NCBI GenBank assembly: GCA_002311315.1
Contig: DBZZ01000028.1
Coordinates: 1 to 18,337 of the forward strand
DNA length: 18,337 nt
Direction: 5' to 3'
Source: Methylococcaceae bacterium UBA1147
GTDB taxonomy: Bacteria > Pseudomonadota > Gammaproteobacteria > Methylococcales > UBA1147
A program made the translations under genes and the position numbers. The notes under the pieces are model-generated. The model was not told where the DNA came from. It searched no databases and was given only the letters and a program-made list of their open reading frames with translations. Below are positions 6,690-14,700 of the stretch, one piece after another; position 1 is the stretch's first letter; every line of letters starts with the position of its first letter.

Positions 6690-7184
6690 ATGACGGAAAA
6701 ACAGCTTTTACCAATGAGTTTAAGCAGAAGAGCCTTCATCGAAAAAGGAACCTCGCTCGGCCTCCTGGCTGCGGCTTGGGCGGCAGGACTGGTGACCCCC
6801 GGCATGCTGCGGGCTTCGGTCCTGGAGGACGCCTTTGCAGCAAAGACGAGCGACCAGGTCGCAAGGATCTTGGCCGGCGAATTAAACATCAACCCCAGCA
6901 AGGAGATCCTGCTGAACATTCCAGCGACCGCCGAGAACGGAGCCAATGTACCGGTTACGATCTCCAGTAATCTCGAAGGGATCCAGTCCATCGCCATCAT
7001 TGCAGAAAAAAACCCGGTGCCCTTGGTCGGGCTTTTCAGGCTTGCAAACGATACCGAAATCTACTTGCAGGCACGCCTCAAGCTGGCCAGTTCAAGCCAT
7101 GTAACCGTACTGGCCAATACCGACGACCAAATCCTTTCGAGCCGGCAATACGTCAAGGTAACCGTTGGCAGTTGCGGTCCCTGA
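6690..7184 (+). CDS. soxY: Sox sulfur-carrier subunit SoxY, Tat-exported
   Basis: A 164-residue precursor. SoxY with SoxZ carries sulfur intermediates on a C-terminal cysteine during periplasmic thiosulfate oxidation. The N-terminus has a twin-arginine signal, LSRRAFIEKG at 11-20, followed by a hydrophobic stretch with many alanines; the mature domain has the family region EILLNIPATAENGANVPV. The only cysteine, Cys162, lies in a C-terminal arm ending VTVGSCGP, where the classic SoxY end is GGCGG. I used the ATG at 6690; an in-frame ATG at 6714 would start just before the Tat motif and is also possible, and neither has a strong ribosome binding site. The longer open frame upstream overlaps thiE and is not used. 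soxZ follows after 16 bases. Confidence 0.9.
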   Translation: MTEKQLLPMSLSRRAFIEKGTSLGLLAAAWAAGLVTPGMLRASVLEDAFAAKTSDQVARILAGELNINPSKEILLNIPATAENGANVPVTISSNLEGIQSIAIIAEKNPVPLVGLFRLANDTEIYLQARLKLASSSHVTVLANTDDQILSSRQYVKVTVGSCGP

Positions 7185-7200
7185 TCCAGTCGAATAATCC

Positions 7201-7512
7201 ATGTCCAGTATCAAGATCCGTCTGAAGCGCTTCGAGAATGCCACCCTGGTGCGGATGCTCATCAGCCATCCAATGGAAACCGGCCGCAGAACCGATAAAC
7301 AGAGCGGTAATCTGGTTCCGGCGCACCACATTCGCCAGCTAAGAATTGTCCACAAGGAACGTACCGTGGCATTGTGCAATCTGGGTTCAGGAATCGCGGC
7401 CGATCCCTACTTTGCATTTCGCTTCCGGGAAGGGAAACCAGGGGACGTGGTAACCATATCCTGGATCGACAACCACGGCGTCTCGGACAGCGCAACGGCC
7501 ATTATTCCGTAG
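7201..7512 (+). CDS. soxZ: Sox sulfur-carrier partner SoxZ
   Basis: A 103-residue protein without a signal peptide. SoxZ forms the heterodimer with SoxY and is known to be co-exported with it. Visible family features are the KIRLKRFENATLVRMLISHPMETG start, the central PAHHIRQLRI strand and the end GDVVTISWIDNHGVSDSAT, a typical SoxZ C-terminal half. Length is normal. It directly follows soxY and is followed by 188 bases without a gene before moeA. The other sox genes (soxA, B, X, C, D) are not in the window; isolated soxYZ pairs are common in sulfur-oxidising gammaproteobacteria. Confidence 0.92.
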   Translation: MSSIKIRLKRFENATLVRMLISHPMETGRRTDKQSGNLVPAHHIRQLRIVHKERTVALCNLGSGIAADPYFAFRFREGKPGDVVTISWIDNHGVSDSATAIIP

Positions 7513-7700
7513 CCCGGTTCCGGTGCTGGTGTCCATGAGCATTCACGGACTACAAATATCCGCTGCGCCAGGATGTCAAAACAATGTACAAAACCCCGGT
7601 GTCCAACTTGCACAATAGCCAGGGTGCTTAATCTTAGCGAGTCTGTCTGTCCAAACAACGGGCTTGAAACCGGCGCTGCTCTGCCCTACCCTTTCCAGTG

Positions 7701-8969
7701 ATGAACACATTCAAACCGGCACCCAGCTGTACCGACACTAACGAGTACGGCAGTCTCCGCGCAGACGACGCACTCAACCAGATCCTCGAGCGAGTCGAGC
7801 CGGTCAGCGGCACCGAGCAGATCCCTCTGCAGCGGGCCGGCGGGCGGGTTCTTGCCCAGAGCATTCGGTCGGATTTCAATGTGCCCGCACACACTAATTC
7901 GGCGGTGGACGGCTACGCGCTCCGCGGCCGCGACCTGGACAGCGCAGGGCCCGGTACCGAGTTCCGCATCATCGGAACGGCACTCGCCGGTGAGCCATTT
8001 CCCGGTACCGTCGGACCCTCAGAGTGTGTGCGCATCATGACCGGAGCGGTTTTGGCCCAAGGTGCCGACACGGTCCTGATGCAGGAACACGTCGAAATCG
8101 GTGGTGGGGTCATCCGGACACAGGCGACCCATCGGAGCGGCGACAACGTACGATTAGCCGGTGAGGATATCCGCCAGGGAGAAACCATTCTCGACCCGGG
8201 GCGCCTGTGTACACCAGCCGATATTGGCCTGATCGCTTCCCTCGGCCGGGGCGAGGTCAGGGTGAAACGTCCGGTTCGGGTCGGCCTGTTGTCTACCGGG
8301 ACTGAAATCCGCAGCATCGGCACGCCGCTGGAAGAAGGAACCCTTTACGACAGCAATCGCCACACTCTACAGGCTGCCCTGCAAAAACTGCCGGTTGAAA
8401 TCAACGACTACGGGATTGTAGCCGATGACCGTACAATCCTGGATCAGACTTTCGCCAACGCCGAGCGGGACAACGACATCACCATTAGCACCGGCGGCGT
8501 ATCGGTCGGGGATGCAGACCACACCCGGGCGTGTATCGAAGCCCGGGGCCAGGTCGTATTCTCCAAGGTTGCCATCAAGCCGGGCCGGCCATTGACCTTC
8601 GCTAGCCTCTCATCCGGCTTTTTCTTTGGGCTCCCGGGTAACCCGGTAGCGGTCATGGTCACCTATTACCAATTCGTACTGCCTGCGCTGAAGAAACTCG
8701 CCGGGATTGAACCGATGCCGAAAGGCCTGACACTCCGGGCACAGACACTGAACCGGTTTCGCAAGAAACCAGGACGGACCGAATACCAGAGAGCAATCCT
8801 GTCTCGCGAGGAAAACGGCTCGTGGTCGGTGGCGTCCACCGGCCGTCAGGGATCGGGCATTCTGCGATCGATGAGCCTCGCCAACGCATTCGTCATTCTG
8901 GCCCACGATGAATCGACCGTGGAACCGGGGGCCGATGTGACGGTACAGCCTTTCGAGACCCTGTTGTAA
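7701..8969 (+). CDS. moeA: Molybdopterin molybdenumtransferase MoeA
   Basis: A 422-residue cytoplasmic enzyme that inserts molybdate into adenylylated molybdopterin to form the Mo cofactor. Family motifs are intact: NSAVDGYAL (66-74; consensus SAMDGYA), GGVSVGDAD (about 264-272) and LPGNPVAVMVT (from about 311), with a C-terminal beta domain from about residue 345. Length is close to the E. coli protein. The ATG at 7701 follows an in-frame GTG at 7698; either could be used and no clear ribosome binding site is present. The gap from soxZ suggests its own promoter, but the best hexamer pair found (TTGCAC/TAATCT at 7608-7634) has a poor 15-base spacer. Mo enzymes such as sulfite dehydrogenase could link it to sulfur oxidation (inference). 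Confidence 0.92.
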   Translation: MNTFKPAPSCTDTNEYGSLRADDALNQILERVEPVSGTEQIPLQRAGGRVLAQSIRSDFNVPAHTNSAVDGYALRGRDLDSAGPGTEFRIIGTALAGEPFPGTVGPSECVRIMTGAVLAQGADTVLMQEHVEIGGGVIRTQATHRSGDNVRLAGEDIRQGETILDPGRLCTPADIGLIASLGRGEVRVKRPVRVGLLSTGTEIRSIGTPLEEGTLYDSNRHTLQAALQKLPVEINDYGIVADDRTILDQTFANAERDNDITISTGGVSVGDADHTRACIEARGQVVFSKVAIKPGRPLTFASLSSGFFFGLPGNPVAVMVTYYQFVLPALKKLAGIEPMPKGLTLRAQTLNRFRKKPGRTEYQRAILSREENGSWSVASTGRQGSGILRSMSLANAFVILAHDESTVEPGADVTVQPFETLL

Positions 8970-8982
8970 ATCAGGCAAGCTT

Positions 8983-9035
8983 GGGGCCAGACCAGCCTCG
9001 GCTAAACCCCAGACATTTCTTTTGGCCCCGCTTTT
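8983..9035 (+). terminator. Inverted repeat between convergent moeA and ureG, possible terminator
   Basis: GGGGCCA (8983-8989) and TGGCCCC (9023-9029) form a seven-pair stem with a long loop, followed by GCTTTT on the plus strand. It lies between the two convergent stops (8969 and 9074), where a terminator is expected. The 33-base loop makes the call tentative. Confidence 0.35.
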
Positions 9036-9073
9036 AATCCATTTCCCCGGAACGGCCGATACAACACCCGGAC

Positions 9074-9691
9074 TTAAGCGAGCATCCCCCGATCGATGAT
9101 GAAATCGCAGACTTCCGCCACCCCTTCGCCCGACTTCATGTTGGTGAACACAAAAGGCCGCTCGCCGCGCATTTTCAAAGAGTCCCGCTCCATAATTTCC
9201 AAGGAAGCGCCGACATGCGGCGCCAAGTCGGTTTTATTGATCACCAGCAGGTCCGAACGGGTGATGCCGGGCCCGCCCTTGCGCGGAATCTTGTCGCCAG
9301 CCGCAACATCAATCACGTAGATGGTCAGGTCGGCTAGCTCTGGACTGAACGAAGCGCTCAGGTTATCACCACCGCTTTCGACCAGTATCAGGTCCAGGTT
9401 GCCGAAGCGCTGGCTTAGCGTCTCCACCGCGGCCAGGTTCATGGAAGCGTCTTCGCGAATAGCAGTATGCGGACATCCGCCGGTTTCTACGCCGATGATG
9501 CGGTCTGCGTCCAGCGCCTGGCTTCGGCAGAGGAACTGGGCATCTTCCTGGGTATAAATATCATTCGTGACCACCGCCACCTGGTACCGATCGCGAAGCC
9601 GCTTGCATAGCTGATCCAGTAGCGCGGTCTTGCCCGAACCGACCGGTCCCCCAACTCCAACCCGCAGTACATCGTTAATCTGTGTCATCAT
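9074..9691 (-). CDS. ureG: Urease accessory GTPase UreG
   Basis: A 205-residue SIMIBI-class GTPase. UreG binds nickel and, with UreD-UreF (and nickel from UreE), drives GTP-dependent loading of the urease active site. Motifs: P-loop GPVGSGKT (15-22), the metal-binding CPH (73-75) in VETGGCPHTAIRED, SGGDNL and the guanine-specificity motif NKTD (152-155). The start is taken at the ATG ending at 9691, one base after the ureF stop; a second ATG follows at once (9686-9688). The longer frame to 9781 would lie inside ureF and is not conserved-looking. It is the last gene of the urease run. Confidence 0.95.
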   Translation of the reverse strand: MMTQINDVLRVGVGGPVGSGKTALLDQLCKRLRDRYQVAVVTNDIYTQEDAQFLCRSQALDADRIIGVETGGCPHTAIREDASMNLAAVETLSQRFGNLDLILVESGGDNLSASFSPELADLTIYVIDVAAGDKIPRKGGPGITRSDLLVINKTDLAPHVGASLEIMERDSLKMRGERPFVFTNMKSGEGVAEVCDFIIDRGMLA

Positions 9692-9692
9692 T

Positions 9693-10367
9693 TTATGAAC
9701 GGAATAATCTTGAATATTGCGTTTCGTGCCGACTGCTCGCGATGGCCAGCATCGGCAGCGATGCTCCGACGGCCGGATCACGGACTTTCAACGCCTCTTC
9801 GATCAAGGCGGGAAGTTGCCCGCCTATTTCCATCAGGATTCGCTGGCCGGCCATCTGCCCCAAAGGCACCAACTTCAGTGCGGCCAGTACCTGGTTTTCC
9901 AGCCACGCCCACAGGTAACCGCTGATCATCTCCTTCTTCGGAATCTGCCAGGTCACGCATGCCAGACAGAACAGCAGGGCGAATGATGGTTCTCCTTGCT
10001 CTTCCCCTGGGCATTGGATCTCAAGACCTTCGAGTACTTTTCGCAGGGCTTTGGCTAACTGTATATCCTCGTTCCGGAGTTCTCTTGTTTCTCGGCTGGC
10101 AAGAAGGAAACGGTTCCATTCACACAAGCCGTTGGCATCCTCCGCAAGCCAACAATCGTACATGCGGGAGAGGACGGGTGCGTCGAGCCTGCCCATCACT
10201 TGTTCGATCGTTTCTGCCAGCCATTGACGAGCGCTTTCTTCATCGCTGACCAGGTCACTTTCGACCGCCCATTCCAGCCCCTGGGAATAACTGTAGGCAC
10301 CGACCGGAAGCGATGGACTGGTTAACTGGAACAGCCTGACCAGCATTCCTATGCGGTCAGTGCCCAT
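9693..10367 (-). CDS. ureF: Urease accessory protein UreF
   Basis: A 224-residue, mostly helical cytoplasmic protein that forms the UreD-UreF-UreG complex on apo-urease and gates GTPase activity. The N-terminal family signature LVRLFQLTSPSLPVGAYSYS is followed by QGLEWAV, and GQRILMEIGGQLP lies in the C-terminal third. I chose the ATG ending at 10367, preceded by CGGA at seven bases and overlapping the end of ureE by 11 bases; an in-frame ATG ending at 10346 would remove seven residues and is also possible. The extra 23 residues upstream read through ureE's His-rich tail and are rejected. Normal length. Confidence 0.93.
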   Translation of the reverse strand: MGTDRIGMLVRLFQLTSPSLPVGAYSYSQGLEWAVESDLVSDEESARQWLAETIEQVMGRLDAPVLSRMYDCWLAEDANGLCEWNRFLLASRETRELRNEDIQLAKALRKVLEGLEIQCPGEEQGEPSFALLFCLACVTWQIPKKEMISGYLWAWLENQVLAALKLVPLGQMAGQRILMEIGGQLPALIEEALKVRDPAVGASLPMLAIASSRHETQYSRLFRS

Positions 10368-10806
10368 GCGAATGTCCGTGACCGTGTTTACCGTAGGCCC
10401 CGGCCTCGGGTTCGAAGGCCAGGTTTTCATGGCCAACTGTCAGCCCCATCTCGTCCATCATACCGTCGAGCACGTAATCCTGCTGGTAGAGAATCGAAGT
10501 TTCGTTGACCTGTAGATGTACATGGCGGTTTCCCAGGTGATAGCAGGCACGCATCAGCAAAATCGGTCCCGAGGCGGTGGCTATCGAAACTGGTTCCGGA
10601 GCCGAGATCACCCGGATCATCGCACCGTCTTCGGATCCCAGCACATCGCCGCCGCGAAGCACGGTTCCTCGCGGCAAAAGCAATCCGGCCTCGGCTCCAC
10701 TGTCGAGAAACACCCGTTGCCGGCTTTTTTGCCGGTATTCGAAGACCAGGGTTAGCGAGTCGGCTACTTCCACCTTTTCCGCGATTCGTTCGACAAATGT
10801 CAACAT
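10357..10806 (-). CDS. ureE: Urease accessory nickel metallochaperone UreE
   Basis: A 149-residue cytoplasmic protein that binds Ni(II) and hands it to UreG. Family features are an N-terminal peptide-binding domain with SRQRVFLDSGAEAGLLLPRG, then the metal-binding domain with ACYHLGNRHVHLQV and YVLDGMMDEMG. The last ten residues KHGHGHSHGH (140-149) form a short histidine tail with five His, a variable nickel-storage feature of UreE. The start at 10806 lies nine bases past the ureC stop; the ribosome binding site is weak, so coupling with ureC is likely. Overlaps ureF by 11 bases. Confidence 0.94.
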   Translation of the reverse strand: MLTFVERIAEKVEVADSLTLVFEYRQKSRQRVFLDSGAEAGLLLPRGTVLRGGDVLGSEDGAMIRVISAPEPVSIATASGPILLMRACYHLGNRHVHLQVNETSILYQQDYVLDGMMDEMGLTVGHENLAFEPEAGAYGKHGHGHSHGH

Positions 10807-10815
10807 ACGTCTGGT

Positions 10816-12519
10816 CTAGAACAGGAAGTAACGTTGCGCCAGAGGCAATTCAACTGCCGGCTCGCAGGTTAGTAATTCACCGTCCGCCCGTACCTCGAAG
10901 GTTTGGGAATCCACCTCGATTCTGGGTTGGTAACTGTTATGGATCAGGTCCTTTTTCCGAACGTCTCGAGTCCCCGAAACCGGTGTCACCATGCTCGCCA
11001 AGCCGAGATGATCTCCGATCCTTTCATCCATTGCTGCTGCAGAAACGAAGGTCATGCAACTGGCCGCCTGGGCCAGTCCAAACGCCGCGAACATCGGCCG
11101 GTAATGGGTCGGTTGAGGGGTAGGAATTGACGCGTTTGGATCGCCCATCGGCGCCGCCATGATGAAGCCACCCTTGATAATCAGGCTGGGTTTGGCGCCG
11201 AAAAAGGCTGGTTTCCAAAGCACCAGATCGGCCAGTTTCCCAACCTCGACCGAACCCACATGGTCGCTGATGCCATGACTGATCGCCGGGTTGATGGTGT
11301 ACTTGGCAATGTAGCGTTTGGCACGGAAATTGTCGCTTCCGGGGCTGTCCTCGGGCAGGCTGCCGCGCTGCACTTTCATCTTATGCGCCGTCTGCCAGGT
11401 CCGGCAGATCACCTCTCCAACCCGGCCCATGGCCTGGGAATCCGAGGCAATCATGGAAAAGGCTCCGAGATCATGAAGGATGTCTTCCGCGGCTATGGTT
11501 TCCTTGCGGATTCTGCTCTCGGCGAAAGCCACGTCTTCCGGAATGCTCGAATCAAGGTGATGGCAGACCATGAGCATGTCGAGGTGCTCGTCAACCGTGT
11601 TCGCCGTGTACGGCCGCGTCGGGTTGGTCGAAGAAGGTAGGATATTGGCTTCCCCGCAGGCCTTAATGATGTCCGGTGCGTGTCCACCGCCAGCACCCTC
11701 GGTATGGTAGGTATGGATCGTTCGACCACCGATCGCCGCCAGCGTATCCTCGACGAAACCAGATTCATTCAGCGTGTCGGTATGAATTGCGACCTGTACG
11801 TCGTAACGCTCGGCGACATCCAGGCAAGTGTCGATTGCCGATGGCGTGGTCCCCCAGTCTTCGTGCAGTTTTAGACCCATGGCCCCGGCCCTGAGTTGCT
11901 CTTCCAGTGGAACCGCCGCGCTGGCATTGCCTTTGCCCATAAAACCCAGGTTCACCGGCAAGCCTTCAGCAGCCTGAAGCATACGGTGGATATTCCAGGG
12001 CCCGGGGGTACAGGTGGTCGCGTTGGTGCCGGTCGCTGGCCCAGTTCCTCCGCCGAGCATCGTGGTAATACCCGACATCAAGGCCTCTTCCACCTGCTGC
12101 GGGCAAATGAAATGAATGTGTGCATCGATCCCGCCGGCAGTCAGGATCTGCCCTTCACAGGCAATCGCTTCGGTACCCGGACCGATGATGATATCAACCC
12201 CGGCCTGGGTATCTGGATTCCCAGCCTTGCCTATTCCGTGAATGCGACCATTCTTGATCCCAATATCAGCCTTTACGATACCCCAATGATCGAGGATCAA
12301 GGCGTTGGTGATCACCGTATCGACCGCATCGGCCGACCTGCGCTGGCTCTGACCCATGCCGTCGCGAATAACCTTGCCGCCACCGAATTTCACTTCGTCG
12401 CCGTAGACGGTCCTGTCTTCCTCAACCTCGATGAACAGTTCGGTGTCCGCCAGACGAACCCGGTCGCCGGTGGTTGGACCGTACATTTCGGCATATGCCC
12501 GACGATCAATCTGGCTCAT
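10816..12519 (-). CDS. ureC: Urease alpha subunit (catalytic)
   Basis: The 567-residue catalytic subunit of urease, hydrolysing urea to ammonia and carbamate at a di-nickel centre. All catalytic residues appear, with the same numbering as the Klebsiella enzyme: H134 and H136, carbamylated K217 (GLKLHEDWG), H219, H246, H272 (TYHTEGAGGGHAPD), the mobile flap C319 and H320 (MVCHHLD) and D360 (SDSQAMGR). No truncation or frameshift. The ATG overlaps the ureB stop by four bases and has GGAGGA upstream at good spacing. It forms an alpha-beta-gamma trimer with UreB and UreA. Confidence 0.98.
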   Translation of the reverse strand: MSQIDRRAYAEMYGPTTGDRVRLADTELFIEVEEDRTVYGDEVKFGGGKVIRDGMGQSQRRSADAVDTVITNALILDHWGIVKADIGIKNGRIHGIGKAGNPDTQAGVDIIIGPGTEAIACEGQILTAGGIDAHIHFICPQQVEEALMSGITTMLGGGTGPATGTNATTCTPGPWNIHRMLQAAEGLPVNLGFMGKGNASAAVPLEEQLRAGAMGLKLHEDWGTTPSAIDTCLDVAERYDVQVAIHTDTLNESGFVEDTLAAIGGRTIHTYHTEGAGGGHAPDIIKACGEANILPSSTNPTRPYTANTVDEHLDMLMVCHHLDSSIPEDVAFAESRIRKETIAAEDILHDLGAFSMIASDSQAMGRVGEVICRTWQTAHKMKVQRGSLPEDSPGSDNFRAKRYIAKYTINPAISHGISDHVGSVEVGKLADLVLWKPAFFGAKPSLIIKGGFIMAAPMGDPNASIPTPQPTHYRPMFAAFGLAQAASCMTFVSAAAMDERIGDHLGLASMVTPVSGTRDVRKKDLIHNSYQPRIEVDSQTFEVRADGELLTCEPAVELPLAQRYFLF

Positions 12520-12833
12520 GACGGTTCCTCCAGTTTTCCCATGACTTCCTGCCGGAAGCCATAAATCTCCCGACTTCCGGCGTAGGCGACCAAGGTAATC
12601 GTGCGTTCCTGCCCGGGCTCAAAACGGATCGCTGTGCCAGCAGGGACGTCCAGCCTGTAACCCCGGGTCTGATCACGTTCGAAGATCAGGGCCGGGTTAG
12701 TTTCATAAAAGTGATAGTGCGACCCGACCTGGATCGGCCGGTCTCCGGAGTTGGCCACCGTCAGTTCGATGGTATCGAGACCCTGGTTGATTTCCAGCGT
12801 TCCGGCAACGGGAATCAGTTCGCCTGGATTCAT
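12516..12833 (-). CDS. ureB: Urease beta subunit
   Basis: A 105-residue small structural subunit of urease. It starts MNPGELIPVAGTLEINQG and has the family segments VGSHYHFYETNPAL, GYRLDVPAGTAIRFEPGQ and the end GSREIYGFRQEVMGKL. Length is typical of separate-gene bacterial beta subunits. It lies 12 bases after ureA, has GCGGGG upstream of the start, and overlaps ureC by four bases. Confidence 0.97.
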   Translation of the reverse strand: MNPGELIPVAGTLEINQGLDTIELTVANSGDRPIQVGSHYHFYETNPALIFERDQTRGYRLDVPAGTAIRFEPGQERTITLVAYAGSREIYGFRQEVMGKLEEPS

Positions 12834-12845
12834 GATCGTACCCCG

Positions 12846-13148
12846 CTAAATGATGGGATTATGAACGGTCACCAGCTTGGTGCCGTCTGGGAATGTCGCC
12901 TCGACCTGAACCTCGTTGATCATTTCCGCAATGCCAGCCATCACGTCCTCGCGGCTCAGTAGGGTTCGGCCATGATTCATGAGATCAGCCACGGTCCGCC
13001 CATCGCGGGCTCCCTCTACGATCGCTGCGCTGATGTAGGCCATGGCCTCCGGATAGTTCAGCTTCAGCCCCCGATCCTTGCGGCGCTCGGCGACCAGGGC
13101 CGCGGTGAAAAGCAGTAATTTGTCTTTTTCTCTCGGTGAAAGGTCCAT
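12846..13148 (-). CDS. ureA: Urease gamma subunit
   Basis: A 100-residue structural subunit of urease. Family signatures are the start MDLSPREKDKLLLFTAALVA, LNYPEAMAYISA, EGARDGRTVADLM and the end FPDGTKLVTVHNPI. Exactly the usual length. A GAGGG ribosome binding site precedes the ATG at 13146-13148. It lies 52 bases after ureD and opens the structural block ureABC, here encoded as three separate genes. Confidence 0.97.
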   Translation of the reverse strand: MDLSPREKDKLLLFTAALVAERRKDRGLKLNYPEAMAYISAAIVEGARDGRTVADLMNHGRTLLSREDVMAGIAEMINEVQVEATFPDGTKLVTVHNPII

Positions 13149-13200
13149 AACAAACCCTCGACGTTAAAATTGAATGATAACCCGCTCGTTACTTTCCAAG

Positions 13201-14034
13201 CTAGGTTGCCCATATCCTTGGTTCACATGCCGGCTTTCCGGCCATCCCGGGTCTGATTGCCCGCCAGATCGAGACCAAAAGATTGCGCACCGGTTCCGCC
13301 TGCAGTCCGAGTGCTCGGCAAATCAGCAACCGGTCGATCAGCGTTGCGCCAAAGTCGCGGCGCTCACCGGCCAGGTCCCGCGCTGCATCCAGTTCCCTGG
13401 GTGTCGCCGGGTAGGCAACCAGGGTCGCTGAAAGCGGCTTTTTGTTCAGACCGCAAGGCGATGCGAACATCGCTGCGTCCAGGTTCAGCTGCTCCAGTAA
13501 CAGCGGTACACCATCCTTCCACACTTCCAGGCCCATGCGGGCACGGCCGCGGGCGAATCCTTCGTTGCATGCGGGGCGACCCAGGGCAACCATTTCCCAA
13601 CCAATCATTCGGGCTCCGTCCTCCAGTTCGAAGCGGGTCAGACTTTCGACCCGGCAATCATCAAACAAGATGGTTTCCTGCGGAAGCCATTCGAGCAGGG
13701 CTCCATCCATGACTTCGAAGCGGTTTTTCTGCTTCGCCCACGGTCCCCGGCTGCGATAAAACTTTCCTGCCGCGGGCGTCGTCAGCAAGACCTGGCTTCC
13801 CGGGTCACACTGAACATCCAGGTCTATGGTATCGCCACCAACCACTCCCCCGGGAGGATGGATCAGGTAAACGTGACAGGTCGTCCCTTCAGGATAGAAC
13901 GGTTTCTGTACCAATAGCGGCCCCGCGTGTTCGCGCCTAGCCAGAAGGGTCCTGCCTTCCGAGGCGCAGAAACCCAGCCTGAGCCGGGCCTTCCAGCCTT
14001 CACAGGCTGCTTCCATTTCCGGATCGACCCCCAT
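13201..14034 (-). CDS. ureD: Urease accessory protein UreD (UreH)
   Basis: A 277-residue scaffold protein that binds apo-urease and carries UreF-UreG during nickel insertion. Family features are GPLLVQKPFYPEG near the start, the strongly conserved HPPGGVVGGDTIDLDV, TTPAAGKFYRS and LEWLPQETILFD. The start is uncertain. I use the ATG ending at 14034, preceded by an AGGGGGG run at nine bases; a TTG nine codons earlier (14061) sits too close to its GGAGG to be likely, and an ATG six codons later is possible. It lies between hupE/ureJ (67 bases) and ureA (52 bases). Confidence 0.92.
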   Translation of the reverse strand: MGVDPEMEAACEGWKARLRLGFCASEGRTLLARREHAGPLLVQKPFYPEGTTCHVYLIHPPGGVVGGDTIDLDVQCDPGSQVLLTTPAAGKFYRSRGPWAKQKNRFEVMDGALLEWLPQETILFDDCRVESLTRFELEDGARMIGWEMVALGRPACNEGFARGRARMGLEVWKDGVPLLLEQLNLDAAMFASPCGLNKKPLSATLVAYPATPRELDAARDLAGERRDFGATLIDRLLICRALGLQAEPVRNLLVSIWRAIRPGMAGKPACEPRIWAT

Positions 14035-14101
14035 GGCCCATTGCCCCCCTATCTGAACCAACCCCTCCGCAATACCGAGGCACTTCTTCCGCTGATTGAT
14101 G

Positions 14102-14674
14102 TCAGGCCGCGGCCAGCCAGATCATTCCTGCCCCGCCGCACAGCACGGAGAGAAACTGGCCGAAAGCGGGTCTGTCCCAGCGACCAAGACAGACGCCGAG
14201 CGTCTGCAGCAGAGCACTGGCGACCAGGAATCCTGCCGCATAAGCTTCAGATCCGACTCCGGCAGGTATTTCGGCAACGTGCGCCTGGCCGTGGGAAAAA
14301 CCGAACACCAAGACAAGTAAGGTACCCGGAATCACTGGATAGCGGTCTTCGAACCAGAGAAGTAGGCCTGTTGCGACGACCGATACCGCGATCACCGCTT
14401 CGGTTGTTCCTCCCACCCCGACAACAGGGAAGACTGCCGGAAGGCCCATCGCCACCAGGAACAACCCAGGAATCACCCGCGACGAGGCTTTTCCTTGCGC
14501 TGCAGCCCAGAACCCGACGCCGAGCAGCACCAGCAGGTGATCAGTTCCGCCCACCGGGTGGACGAATCCGGAATAAAACGAAAAATGCAGGTCCTGTCCA
14601 GTATGCGCCAACACCGAAAGCGGTGCACAAAGCATCACCGACCCCAAAACCGTTCCCCATTTTCCAGAACGCAT
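14102..14674 (-). CDS. ureJ: HupE/UreJ-family protein, probable nickel permease
   Basis: A 190-residue inner-membrane protein of the HupE/UreJ family, thought to move nickel for hydrogenase or urease. It begins with a cleavable-looking signal peptide ending LSVLA, after which His-Thr-Gly would open the mature chain. The signature HPVGGTDHLLVLLGVGF follows, with further hydrophobic helices and FGFSHGQAHVAEIP. The ATG ending at 14674 has GAGAGG at good spacing; the earlier in-frame GTG lies at this ribosome binding site. Its place between urtE and ureD argues that it serves urease, so ureJ is the better name here, though hupE is the other family name. Confidence 0.85.
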   Translation of the reverse strand: MRSGKWGTVLGSVMLCAPLSVLAHTGQDLHFSFYSGFVHPVGGTDHLLVLLGVGFWAAAQGKASSRVIPGLFLVAMGLPAVFPVVGVGGTTEAVIAVSVVATGLLLWFEDRYPVIPGTLLVLVFGFSHGQAHVAEIPAGVGSEAYAAGFLVASALLQTLGVCLGRWDRPAFGQFLSVLCGGAGMIWLAAA

Positions 14675-14700
14675 AGACACCTCTCAACGCAAATTTTCAG

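Noticed and set aside
6191..7000. 269-codon minus-strand open frame opposite thiE and soxY
   Set aside because: No recognisable family; thiE and soxY on the other strand carry full family motifs.
13927..14676. 249-codon plus-strand open frame opposite ureJ and ureD
   Set aside because: Rich in Pro and Arg and lying on the opposite strand of two recognised genes; a GC-driven shadow.
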